Source: Antarcticimicrobium sp040365005 (lineage in GTDB: Bacteria > Pseudomonadota > Alphaproteobacteria > Rhodobacterales > Rhodobacteraceae). From it: a stretch of 64,000 bases of DNA. Both the position numbers and the translations under genes were made by a program. The stretch is taken from NCBI RefSeq assembly GCF_040365005.1, contig NZ_BAABWV010000005.1, positions 62,001 to 126,000 on the forward strand, given 5' to 3'. Numbering within the stretch: the stretch's first letter is position 1; each line of letters begins with the position of its first letter. A model generated the notes under the pieces. The model worked only from the letters and a program-made list of their open reading frames with translations, did no database searches and was not told the origin of the DNA. Positions 18,001 through 24,466 of this stretch are shown piece after piece.

Positions 18001-18544
18001 CATAAAGGTCGGCACGGGTGTCGGGCCTTGTGTCGGTGCGGCCGCTTTGCTCGGGGGCGCAATAGACGATTTCCGAGACGTCGCGCCCCTCGATGTCGGA
18101 CGGGTGTTCGAGGGGGCGCACCAGGCATTCGGGATGCAGCGCCAGCTTGAGTTCGCGCCGCTCGGCGTGCACGAAGACCGCCTCCGGGCTCAGTCGGCCA
18201 TGGGCAATGCGCCGGTTGTGCATCACCTCGACCGCCTCGGTCAGCTGGACGGCAAAGCCCAGCAACATGTCGGTGCGCATCCGGTTCATCCGCAGCAGAC
18301 GCGACAGACGGATGCCGGGGGGATCCTCCATCACCAGCGACAGGCCGTCGGCGCCGTGTTTCACCGAAAGCGGCTGTGCCAGCGTGGCGCTGGGGCGGTC
18401 CTGGAACATCGCCAGCCTGTGTTCCAGCCGCTCGGTCAGGTCGGGTGTGACCGGCGCCCCGTCCCAGACCAGCACCGACGACCCGTCGGCCCCGGAGGCC
18501 GAGCGGTAGGGGTCGGTCTCGGCGGTCTGCCGGTACCGGGTCAT
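12008..18544 (-). CDS. Giant hybrid sensor: pseudokinase, AAA ATPase, TPR-like, GAF, histidine kinase, receiver, class III cyclase
   Basis: A 2178-residue soluble signalling protein. Order by approximate residue: protein-kinase-like domain (1-270) with a degenerate catalytic loop (AHGRLSPEAVFV in place of HRDLxxxN, no clear DFG, but YCAPEQ kept); AAA/STAND ATPase with Walker A SGPSGSGKSA (about 315) and Walker B LILFLDDLQWAD (about 444); helical TPR-like region (about 750-1270); GAF (about 1300-1450); HisKA with TTSHELRTPLNG (about 1480); HATPase with NLVDNAIKF and VGLGLA; receiver with phospho-acceptor LLDVMMPG (about 1815); class III cyclase with FSDIRSFTGF and FLGDGIM (about 1930-2080). 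The two metal-binding aspartates and the NLAAR motif are present, but the purine-specifying positions look noncanonical (Gln and Asn). It is the last gene of a four-gene operon, 31 bases after the preceding gene. Confidence 0.93.
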   Translation of the reverse strand: MTRYRQTAETDPYRSASGADGSSVLVWDGAPVTPDLTERLEHRLAMFQDRPSATLAQPLSVKHGADGLSLVMEDPPGIRLSRLLRMNRMRTDMLLGFAVQLTEAVEVMHNRRIAHGRLSPEAVFVHAERRELKLALHPECLVRPLEHPSDIEGRDVSEIVYCAPEQSGRTDTRPDTRADLYALGVIFYEMLTGAPPFESIDKLELLHMHLAVSAAGIARDKPGEEALARIVARLLEKAPGNRYQTAYGLLADLRLCRDAFLRDGSLPDFELGVQDQKATFAIPDKLYGRDAAQAQLRRAFEGVMAGGAGLVMVSGPSGSGKSALVETLRSLTCPGAEPVFLSGRYEEIHGLPYLGLRQALRNLILEKLARGEEAVARFRSALTEALGDNLPVVVAFLPDLQHIVGDIPADAAEDPMEINQRFQVSMQAFFETLSDAAAPLILFLDDLQWADMESIRLLEDIFLTATPSHFLIVGAFRDNEIPEAHPLRKLLATVSDAGITAAQIEVGPLSDADIRQLIIDTMHLDPKVDVDELAGVIAVKTQGNAFHVRRLLIALYREGAIRFDPRLGQWQWVMDAVTERMVEVDVANLMTERIQTLSPRAVAALRLAAAFGTRFAAASLRIVSDQSEKEILDDLGEAIHEGFVTEGQGDETGVFRFSHDIVRDAAYRSIPEDRRVELHYQIGAFLLRDIDTPQEDDRLFSAMDQIALGADLITDPEIGRRVTQGAIHGARRAKAVAAYGIGAGYLSLADSLPAGVSGIDWATDPEITQDLRTEAMEAAFMSGGFAEAEPHFQELIAHLASDAEKARIYQTLVTLFTSRSEYQKAIDFGVEGLKLLGVNLRGPPGPKIMTQLIGTRIDLRRHDVLDFSKLPDMDDPKAEQLIEMLMIVSTPAFLQNKDLFVLISLRMFRLTLRKGLTSAGLFSIQNYAIVIYLAFNSIDKAYEMGTNLFKLLEPRKIHPLVRGRFTYTYSVVLAWHFRRYDDLRALLRDGLVHSWTASDLEYVGYYYYSLLKYAWLMCKPLDRIADQLVEYDRYDRRLRHEVLSSITRIYHRAVARLTDPAETGLWTSDDREIEEQMTGEASVGSFCTTELLLTHVFGDWAMVGEISDKLRAQEGFATLGPEFVDYHLLLGLSLTRAGSRLSKRSPRKRRAQLRKHLAALKRLAEKYPTNHLYQYPLLLAEDRRMNGATGQARDLYDEALRKAEESGAWSYLGIACECAAALADQTGDSAASAEYLRRAHHAYAQWGAANKLRALEAERPDLVTPGPAAPPASADDALDVTSVIKASHLILEVTELDTLLKRLMQITLENAGADAGSLYLMHDDGHLHLAAEGRMQGAEPEISIQSDDGALDTLDPASYPRELVAQVAAARDAVILSDARSASRHARLAYVRARAPKSLMCLPVLGQHGLQAVLHLENSLSEGVFTIQRQEILSTLTSLAAISLSNARLYARQSKALELEKRATEELARVNRLKDEFLATTSHELRTPLNGIIGLAEALIEGAKGDLPAPARATLELIVSSGERLSHLVTDILDLSRLREGELSLQPRPLDLRALVDVVFCVMEPRAAQNGVDMINAVPGDAQALLADENRLQQILFNLVDNAIKFSPGGQVTVGLDLRRDRGHVTVTDTGIGIPLEAQTAIFESFRKLDASDESAFGGVGLGLAISKSLVEMHGGHIAVDSAEGRGTTISFDLPATDAPAQPTESKTVSRLMPGTRAQPGPKDDTTGGASDETGDGTRLFQPTAFSDVDTAQPVIRRRDADRTERQYRALLIDDDPINLEVLRNFMELEGFGIEMARDGPEGLRALEAGFEPDIVLLDVMMPGMSGYEVCRRIRATRPVAALPVVMLTAKNQVENLRAGFEVGATDYLAKPFSREELSARMHAHIELARLSTAYERFVPIEFLRFLERDSILDIELGNNVERQMTVMFSDIRSFTGFAEKSGPAETFAFLNDYFGRLGPLVHKNKGVVNQFLGDGIMSLFPGAPEEGVQAAVEMLRELRRFNADRETRGQPSITTGIGLHTGDLIMGIMGDKNRMSGNVVSDAVNLAARLEGLTARYGVGIAVSEEVIAALPDPGVYPHRQLDVVRVAGRDKPVVVYEIFAADPPDSARHKAETRPAFEAALAALRTGHFASAEAGFAEIAAAAPRDKAARTLAERARHLARSDLPEGWSGIEMLEK

Positions 18545-18575
18545 TCCTGTGCCGTTGGGTCAGTGTGCGCCATGG

Positions 18576-19553
18576 TCAGTCCGTCCCCGAAAAATCGGGC
18601 GTCGACACCAGGGAAAAGTAAGCCTTGGCCTTGGTGCTGTCATCGACATCGCCGCTGGTTAACGACAGTTTAACGTGGTTCAGGCCAAAATCCAGCCGTT
18701 CGCACCGGCTGTCCGGATTACGGTCGGCCAGAGTGTGCCGAGCGGCGCGTGCCGCCAGCGCCCCGGCCTTGGGCGCGGAACACAGCCCGGTAGTGCGAAG
18801 ATCGGCGGCAAGGGCAGGAATCGCGCGGATCCCGCTTGCGGGCAGTTCGAGGCCAAGCGTCGGCGCGAGATCCTGCGCGAGGTCAAGGTCGACGCGGCAC
18901 GCGCCGCTGGCAAGGTGGCGGGTGGCCAGATCGGCGATCTCTGTCGCAAGGTCCTGCGGCCCCGGCCAGCCCAACCGCTCCAGCAGGGGCAGGACCGCGT
19001 GCGGGGCGATTCCGTCGATCACCAGCCGCAGCGAGGGTTCGGTCAGCCCGTCCCGGCCCGCCATTGCGCCGATCTGTTTCAGAAAGCCCCCCGGTGGCAA
19101 ATGCCCGGTGATCTGCCGGACCTGCGGACAGGGCTGGCCGGGCCAGATCGCGTCGCACAGGGCGTGGGCCAGCTGTTCGGCGGCCGTTCCGTTTTCCGGG
19201 CCGGCCAGTGGGGCCAGAAACACGCTGGGCGCCCCCAATTCGCCGGTGGCGGACATGTCGTGTTCCAGCCAGAGCACCGCGGCGGGCAGGGTGCCGTCGC
19301 AAAACCCGCGCAGCACCGCCGCAACCGGTCCATGCACCAAAGCCCCCGCAGCTCCCGGCGGGCAGGGCAGCAGGGCAAGCGAGTAATCCGCCACGCCCGC
19401 CCCCCCGCGCAGATCGCATTCCAGGATATGGCCAGAGGCAAGATCGGGATACCGGCCCGCGAAACGCGCCAGCGCGGTCTCGGCGCGCGGGGTCAGGAAC
19501 GCCGCGCCCAGCGCCCGCGCTGCGTGGGCCACATGCCGTTGCGCAGATATCAT
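18576..19553 (-). CDS. Unknown 325-residue protein in the cytochrome/sensor operon
   Basis: I do not recognise a characterised family. The protein is rich in Ala, Gly, Leu and Pro, lacks a signal peptide or membrane segment, and appears to be one or two globular domains. Conspicuous stretches are LRLVIDGIAPHAVLPLLERL and, near the C-terminus, GLCSAPKAGAL followed by LNHVKLSL and AKAYFSL. Proteins ending in GLC-x-PxK...HVKL...AKAY occur as hypothetical proteins in other alphaproteobacteria, from memory only. It lies 34 bases after the 77-residue gene and 31 bases before the giant sensor, so it is almost certainly cotranscribed with both. Confidence 0.75.
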   Translation of the reverse strand: MISAQRHVAHAARALGAAFLTPRAETALARFAGRYPDLASGHILECDLRGGAGVADYSLALLPCPPGAAGALVHGPVAAVLRGFCDGTLPAAVLWLEHDMSATGELGAPSVFLAPLAGPENGTAAEQLAHALCDAIWPGQPCPQVRQITGHLPPGGFLKQIGAMAGRDGLTEPSLRLVIDGIAPHAVLPLLERLGWPGPQDLATEIADLATRHLASGACRVDLDLAQDLAPTLGLELPASGIRAIPALAADLRTTGLCSAPKAGALAARAARHTLADRNPDSRCERLDFGLNHVKLSLTSGDVDDSTKAKAYFSLVSTPDFSGTD

Positions 19554-19587
19554 CGTCCCGCGCCGGACATCCGGGGCGACCCGGATG

Positions 19588-19821
19588 TCACCAAAGATAG
19601 TCGCAGACGTTCTGACCGATGAACAGGTTCAGGTCGTTGCCCTGCAGGGTCACGACCTTGGCCGCCATGTCGTCTGGCATGCCGAGCTTTTCCAGATAGG
19701 CCTGCGCGGCGTCGGGACTTTGCGTATAGGCGGCCATGAAGCCCTGCCGCGTCGCGTCGTCGGCAAAGCATTTGGACACGACTTCGCAGGTGTAATAGGC
19801 CTGTGAACGATCTCCACTCAT
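19588..19821 (-). CDS. 77-residue cysteine-containing small protein
   Basis: A small acidic protein with cysteines at 12, 18 and 73 and a Trp at the C-terminus (NVCDYLW). The middle (about residues 24-66) reads as two or three helices: FMAAYTQSPDAAQAYLEKLG, then MPDDMAAKVVTLQGNDLNLF. That pattern weakly resembles the LigA-type helical fold (protocatechuate 4,5-dioxygenase alpha subunit) also seen in some peptide-precursor-like families; I hold this only as a possibility. AGGAAGGA precedes the ATG by seven bases, and spacing to the neighbours is 30 and 34 bases, so it is a real, translated operon member. No signal peptide is visible. Confidence 0.8.
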   Translation of the reverse strand: MSGDRSQAYYTCEVVSKCFADDATRQGFMAAYTQSPDAAQAYLEKLGMPDDMAAKVVTLQGNDLNLFIGQNVCDYLW

Positions 19822-19851
19822 GTCTTGTTCCTTCCTGTTGGTCGGGTGGGG

Positions 19852-21303
19852 CTACTTGGTTTGAGACGGGATCGACCGCAGCAAGACGTCCCGGTTGAAG
19901 GTAAAGAGGAAATCGAGCGTGCCGCGCGGGGCCCTGGAATGCTCGGGCACCGCGTAGGAATGGCAGGTCTGACAGCTCGAGGTGCTCTGGGTGTAGGTCT
20001 CCATCGTGGCATTTCCGAGAATTTCCGGCACCAGCCGCCCGCCGGAATTCAACAGCTCCCACTGGGTTCCGTGCAGGCGGTAGTTCTTCAGCGGGCTGTT
20101 CCCAAACCCCGCTGCAAGCCGCGCGTTGAAACACCAGAAATTCTGGTCGGTGTCCGAGCAGTCGGGTTTGGCGATACCGATCGGCTCGGCATAATATCCC
20201 GGCGCGTAGAACGACGCGACCCGCGACGGGCGGTCGTCGGTCGGCCCCTTTGGCGGCCGGTTCAGCCGCGCCGCCCCGTCGTGGTCCCGTTCGAAGAACA
20301 GCCATTTCGGAACCGCTGCGCCATCCGCGTAGACGCCGGCCTTGGTATCGCCGATCTCGTTCCAGGTTGGCGCGACATCGCGGTGCTCGAACGTGCCCCA
20401 GCCCCATTTCGCGAACCTCTGGGTCTTGTAGACAACGTGCAGACCGACAAGCGCCACCGGCTTCAACTGGCAGTCATGGGTGAGTGTGCCGTTCTCGATC
20501 ACCGGCGTGACATAGGCCCAGGCCATGTGAAACCTGTCCGGGTCGTGGTCCTTGTCCATCACCATCCAGGACGATTTCAGGACGATGGCACCGCGCTGGC
20601 GGCCCTCGGCGGGCTTGATCCAGCTGCCCTCGGGCAGGGACAGTTTGCCGTTCTTTTCCAAAAACTGATCCAGCGCGCGGGCGTTCCACAGCCTGTTCTC
20701 GACCGTGTAGTCGTAGGCCGCCTTGTTGAAGATCACGTCATAGCGCACCGGCACCCCGTTGCGGTCGAGCAGTGCGTGCCCCTCCGGGTTGACGTATTCG
20801 TCCAGCAGGCGCGGCTGCATGGTGTTCGGGATCCGGTCGGCATAGGGCACCTCGGCCATGGCGGCCTCGACGTCGATCTCGGCGCAGGCCTCGGGCAGCG
20901 GGTAGGCGTCGCTGTTCCAGTCCAGCGGCGGCTGGTTTCCGCGAAAGATGTGGTTCGTACTCTTCCAGGTTTCCCAGACGGTGGTCCAGTTGCCGTCGAG
21001 GCTGGCGGTGTAATCGGGCACGCCCGGCACCACCCGCCCGTTGTCGTCAAGTTTGACCGGCCAGTTGATCCCGGCGAATATCCGCGCGGTGAAGCTGTCG
21101 GCCTGGTTGGCGGTGATCGTGTTGACGTCGCCGATGAAACAGGCGCTGACCGTGCTGTTGACCGGATCAATCCCGGCGGCCTCGCAGGAACAGGCTAGCT
21201 GTTCCATCGGATCGCAATCCGGCGGGGCCTGCGCCCCGGCCATGGCTGCGGCGGCGGCTGTCAAAAGGATCGTCAGGGTCACGGTGTGAAAGGATTCGCG
21301 CAT
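19852..21303 (-). CDS. Secreted cytochrome c-like protein with C-terminal CxxCH
   Basis: A 483-residue exported protein. The signal peptide (MRESFHTVTLTILLTAAAAAMAGA) probably ends at AGA-QA. One haem-binding motif, CQTCH, lies near residue 450 in the context ATMETYTQSTSSCQTCHSYA. Other conserved-looking parts are CSCEAAGID, SACFIGD and GLHVVYKTQRF...WGTFEHRD. This layout matches a family annotated elsewhere as cytochrome c family protein of unknown role. Several further cysteines could form disulfides in the periplasm. The start at 21303 gives the signal peptide; the in-frame extension to 21366 does not. It is the first gene of the operon with the 77-residue protein, the 325-residue unknown and the giant sensor. 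Confidence 0.85.
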   Translation of the reverse strand: MRESFHTVTLTILLTAAAAAMAGAQAPPDCDPMEQLACSCEAAGIDPVNSTVSACFIGDVNTITANQADSFTARIFAGINWPVKLDDNGRVVPGVPDYTASLDGNWTTVWETWKSTNHIFRGNQPPLDWNSDAYPLPEACAEIDVEAAMAEVPYADRIPNTMQPRLLDEYVNPEGHALLDRNGVPVRYDVIFNKAAYDYTVENRLWNARALDQFLEKNGKLSLPEGSWIKPAEGRQRGAIVLKSSWMVMDKDHDPDRFHMAWAYVTPVIENGTLTHDCQLKPVALVGLHVVYKTQRFAKWGWGTFEHRDVAPTWNEIGDTKAGVYADGAAVPKWLFFERDHDGAARLNRPPKGPTDDRPSRVASFYAPGYYAEPIGIAKPDCSDTDQNFWCFNARLAAGFGNSPLKNYRLHGTQWELLNSGGRLVPEILGNATMETYTQSTSSCQTCHSYAVPEHSRAPRGTLDFLFTFNRDVLLRSIPSQTK

Positions 21304-21328
21304 GGCGACCAACCTTTCCGAACAGCCT

Positions 21329-21344
21329 GCGCACCCCCGTGCGC
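21329..21344 (-). promoter_or_regulatory. Hairpin in the leader of the cytochrome/sensor operon
   Basis: GCGCAC (21329-21334) and GTGCGC (21339-21344) form a perfect six-base stem with a four-base loop, between the candidate promoter and the start codon at 21303. In the transcript it would lie about 25 bases upstream of the start codon. A regulatory role is only possible, not shown. Confidence 0.4.
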
Positions 21345-21372
21345 CATCGCTTGGGGGCGAAGGCATCCTGCC

Positions 21373-21400
21373 ATCCTACGCCCGAATCGCATTCTGACAA
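21373..21400 (-). promoter_or_regulatory. Candidate sigma-70-type promoter of the cytochrome/sensor operon
   Basis: On the minus strand TTGTCA (21400-21395) and TAGGAT (21378-21373) are separated by 16 bases, matching the -35 and -10 consensus at five and four of six positions. It stands about 70 bases upstream of the first operon gene. It is the best promoter match seen in this 172-base gap. Confidence 0.4.
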
Positions 21401-21475
21401 AGGAGTTCGATAGCTGCCGCTGCCGGTCGGGCGCAGGGCCCATGGGCGGAACGGGTTGTCGGCGACCCTTCCGTG

Positions 21476-22531
21476 TCAGCCTCCGGCCTCGATACGGGGG
21501 GCCTGACCGGCGGTCGGGGCGCGGTCCCGGGGCCGGTGATTGGCGGGGTCCTCTTGCAGTAGGTCGGTCAACAAGACCCTCCACTGGTTGGCAAAATCCG
21601 CCTCGAAGCGGGTATCGGGCAGGGGCGCGGCCTGCGGGGTCGGGGTGGCCAACAGGCGGGTCAGAGCGGTCTGCCACGCCCCCTCGGAGGTGTCGTCGAC
21701 CGCCTGCGCGCCGTGGGGGATGTGATCGGTCAGGCCATCGACGGGATTGATCAGCAGGCATCGTTTCGCACAAAGCGCCTCGATGGCGACGAGGCCATAG
21801 GCCTCCCATTTCGACGGCATGGCGACGACATCGACCGATTGCATCGCGGCGACCGGATCGGTGGCAAACCCCATGAAGCGGATGCGTGGGTCGTCGCCCG
21901 CCAGGGCGCACAACCGGTCCCGTTCCGGCCCTTCGCCATGGACATGCAGGCTCAGGTCCGGGTCGGGCAGGTGGCGAAACGCCCGGATCAGGGTGTCGAA
22001 CCCCTTTTGCCGATCCAGCCTGCCAATCGCCCCGATCACGCGCGGGCGCCCCTTGGTCGGGTCCAGCGCGCGAAAGGCCGACAGATCAACACAGGAGCGG
22101 ATCACCCGCAGCGAGGCGGCGGGGACGGCGCCGCTGCGGATCAGCCAGTCGCCCTGTGCCCGGCTGACCGCGACCACGCGATCGAACAGGCGATAGGACA
22201 GGCGCAACAGGGTCGCGAACCGCCGTTTCCGGCGGACGTTGGCGGCGGTGAACCCCTGAGTATAGCTGTGTTCCACATGAACCAGCGGCGTTCGCGGATG
22301 ACGCGCCCTCAGCGCCGCCAGCATCGGCAGCGCCCGCCAGCTGACCGCGAGGTGCGAGACGATCACGTCGGCCTCGATCCGTTTCAACGACATCCGGCCG
22401 CGCGTTACCTGCACAAGGTCGTGCTGCGCCATCTCGCCCATCTCCGGCGCGGTCAGGATATGGTCCAGCACCCGCATCACGCCCCCCGCCGTGGTGTCAT
22501 CGACCAGGTGCACGACGCGCGGGCGGCTCAT
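21476..22531 (-). CDS. GT4-type glycosyltransferase of the exopolysaccharide locus
   Basis: A 351-residue GT-B retaining glycosyltransferase. The N-terminal domain opens VVHLVDDTTAGGVMRVLDHI, with the glycine-rich donor loop. The C-terminal domain has IGAIGRLDRQKGFDTLIRAF and the E-x7-E motif in WEAYGLVAIEAL (about residues 270-285). The start at 22531 overlaps the stop of the preceding GT2 gene by four bases (ATGA), so a longer frame upstream is rejected. It is the last gene of the operon 25702 to 21476, which builds and flips the repeat unit. The sugar donor is unknown. Confidence 0.92.
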   Translation of the reverse strand: MSRPRVVHLVDDTTAGGVMRVLDHILTAPEMGEMAQHDLVQVTRGRMSLKRIEADVIVSHLAVSWRALPMLAALRARHPRTPLVHVEHSYTQGFTAANVRRKRRFATLLRLSYRLFDRVVAVSRAQGDWLIRSGAVPAASLRVIRSCVDLSAFRALDPTKGRPRVIGAIGRLDRQKGFDTLIRAFRHLPDPDLSLHVHGEGPERDRLCALAGDDPRIRFMGFATDPVAAMQSVDVVAMPSKWEAYGLVAIEALCAKRCLLINPVDGLTDHIPHGAQAVDDTSEGAWQTALTRLLATPTPQAAPLPDTRFEADFANQWRVLLTDLLQEDPANHRPRDRAPTAGQAPRIEAGG

Positions 22532-23523
22532 GTCGGCGCCCCCGTCCGGGGATGAGAGGCAAGCGCCATGCCCTTGCGAATGAGCGTACCGCCCAGAACC
22601 GACAGCAGGCCGGTCGCGGTCAGGGTGATCAGCGATTTCACCGGCTCCTCGATCAGCGGCGCCCGCGATTCCGCCAGCCAGGCCCGGCCCAGCGCCAGCG
22701 CCCTCTGGCCATCCAGGTCGCTGATCGCGCGGCGGCCCAGATAGCGCAGCTGATAGGCCCGCGCATCGGCCGTGTTGACCGCGAAGAACGCCGGGTTCAA
22801 CGGGGTCAGCTTGGTCACCATCCGCTCCCACGCGGCCAGCTGCCGGTCGGTGGCGGCGGACAGCCCGCCCGCGCTGATGCGATAATGGGTCAGCAACCCC
22901 GGCACCCCCTCGAACCCCCACTCGGTGGAGAGCGCGATGCGCAGCCAGCATTCGATATCCTCGGACTGGCGAAAGGTCTCGTCGAAGTACCAGTCGCGCC
23001 GGGTCTCGTGGCGCGGGCGATAGGCGATCTCCGTGAACACCTCGCGGCGCAGCACCGGGGCCGAGCCATTTCCGATCGGGTTGCGTTTGAAGATCACGGC
23101 AGCTGTCACGTCATTCAGACGCGGGTGCTGCGCCTGCGACAGCCTCTCGCCCGCATCGTTGATCAGGGCCGAGCCGGAATAGCTGACGCCGACCTTTGGG
23201 TTCGCCTCCAGATGCGCCACATGGGCGGCCAGCTTTGACGGAACCCAAAGATCATCCGCGTCGCAAAAACCGATCACCTCCCCCCGCGCCGCCGCGATCC
23301 CGCTGTTGCGCGCCCCGGCCAGGCCGCGATTGACCTGGCGGATCACCCGCACCCTGTCACCGTCCTCGAACGATTTGATGATGGCGGCGGTGTCATCGGT
23401 CGATCCGTCATCGACGATGATGATCTCGTAGCTCTTGTGGGTCTGCGCCAGCAGCGCGGTCAGGGTCTCGCGGATCGTGGTTTGGACGTTGAAGGCGGGA
23501 ACGATGATCGAGGCAAAGGTCAT
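22528..23523 (-). CDS. GT2-family glycosyltransferase
   Basis: A 331-residue inverting GT-A transferase. It begins ASIIVPAFNVQTTIRETLTA, followed by IIVDDGSTDDT (nucleotide-sugar site) and FCDADDLW with the DxD metal motif (about residue 90). The C-terminal about 40 residues hold a hydrophobic stretch (LITLTATGLLSVLGGTLI) that probably associates with the inner membrane. It overlaps the next gene by four bases and follows the second GT2 gene by 22 bases. It is expected to add one sugar of the exopolysaccharide repeat unit on the cytoplasmic face. Confidence 0.93.
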   Translation of the reverse strand: MTFASIIVPAFNVQTTIRETLTALLAQTHKSYEIIIVDDGSTDDTAAIIKSFEDGDRVRVIRQVNRGLAGARNSGIAAARGEVIGFCDADDLWVPSKLAAHVAHLEANPKVGVSYSGSALINDAGERLSQAQHPRLNDVTAAVIFKRNPIGNGSAPVLRREVFTEIAYRPRHETRRDWYFDETFRQSEDIECWLRIALSTEWGFEGVPGLLTHYRISAGGLSAATDRQLAAWERMVTKLTPLNPAFFAVNTADARAYQLRYLGRRAISDLDGQRALALGRAWLAESRAPLIEEPVKSLITLTATGLLSVLGGTLIRKGMALASHPRTGAPT

Positions 23524-23545
23524 TTTGAACGGTCCTTGAGGGATA

Positions 23546-24463
23546 TCAGGAAAAGAGGAATTGGCGCGTCTTGCGCGGCAGGGTGAGCGCGGCGAGGGAC
23601 CCCAGCAGGGTCAGGGCACCCCGGCGCAGCGGCGAAAAGAACCCCGTGGGGCTATGGGCCAGCCCCCGGAGCGCATGGCGCAGCGCCAGCGTCCGCCCCT
23701 CGCCCAGGCGCAGCGCCCGGCGCGCGAGGTAGCGGTGGTGGATGGCATGGCTGCGCCCGTCGGGGGCAACGCCGAAGCGCGCGGCGGTCTCGATCGCCCG
23801 CGCCCGCCCCGACAGCATCGCGCCGAGGTCCGAGGACAGCCCGCCGGTCGAGGTCCGGTACATCGTATGCAGCGACGGCAGGCCGACGACCCGCGCGCCC
23901 TTGCCCACCAGCCGGATCAGCCATTCCAGGTCCTCGTTGTGGACCATCGTCGCGTCGAATCCGCCCGTGGTTTCGAATGCCCGGCGGCGCAGCGCGATGT
24001 TGGACATGGTGCAGACCGGATTCTCGCCCAGCAGCATCGCGATGCTCAGATCACCCGCCGGCACGGTGGAGAACACGGTCGCATCCTCCGGGGCGCGGGT
24101 GAAGAACCCGATCCGGCCAAAACCGGCATCAACCGAGGGATCCGCGAAGGCAACGGCCAGTTCGGCCAGTTTGCCCGGCATCCAGATGTCATCCGCGTCG
24201 CAAAAGGCAATCACCTCGCCCGTTGCGTTGGCGGCGCCGAAGTTGCGCGCTGCGCTGGGACCCTTGCCCGGATTGCGCAGCAGCCGGATGCGCGGATCAG
24301 CGGTCGCGGCCTGCGCGATCAGGTCGGTGGTGGTGTCGGTCGATCCGTCATCGACGCAGATCGCCTCCCAATCGGCGAAGGTCTGCGCCGTGAGACCGTC
24401 CAGCGTGTCGGGGATGGTCGCCTGTGCGTTGAAACAGGGCAGGACGATGGAAAAGGTGGTCAT
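23546..24463 (-). CDS. GT2-family glycosyltransferase
   Basis: A 305-residue paralogue of the adjacent GT2 enzyme, with the same order of motifs: FSIVLPCFNAQATIPDTLDG, CVDDGSTDTTTDLI, and FCDADDIWMPGKLAELA carrying DxD. The C-terminus has LTLLGSLAALTLP, a short hydrophobic segment as in its neighbour. The two may descend from a local duplication but have diverged a good deal. It begins three bases before the flippase gene ends, so coupling in one operon is clear. Confidence 0.93.
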   Translation of the reverse strand: MTTFSIVLPCFNAQATIPDTLDGLTAQTFADWEAICVDDGSTDTTTDLIAQAATADPRIRLLRNPGKGPSAARNFGAANATGEVIAFCDADDIWMPGKLAELAVAFADPSVDAGFGRIGFFTRAPEDATVFSTVPAGDLSIAMLLGENPVCTMSNIALRRRAFETTGGFDATMVHNEDLEWLIRLVGKGARVVGLPSLHTMYRTSTGGLSSDLGAMLSGRARAIETAARFGVAPDGRSHAIHHRYLARRALRLGEGRTLALRHALRGLAHSPTGFFSPLRRGALTLLGSLAALTLPRKTRQFLFS

Positions 24464-24466
24464 GGA

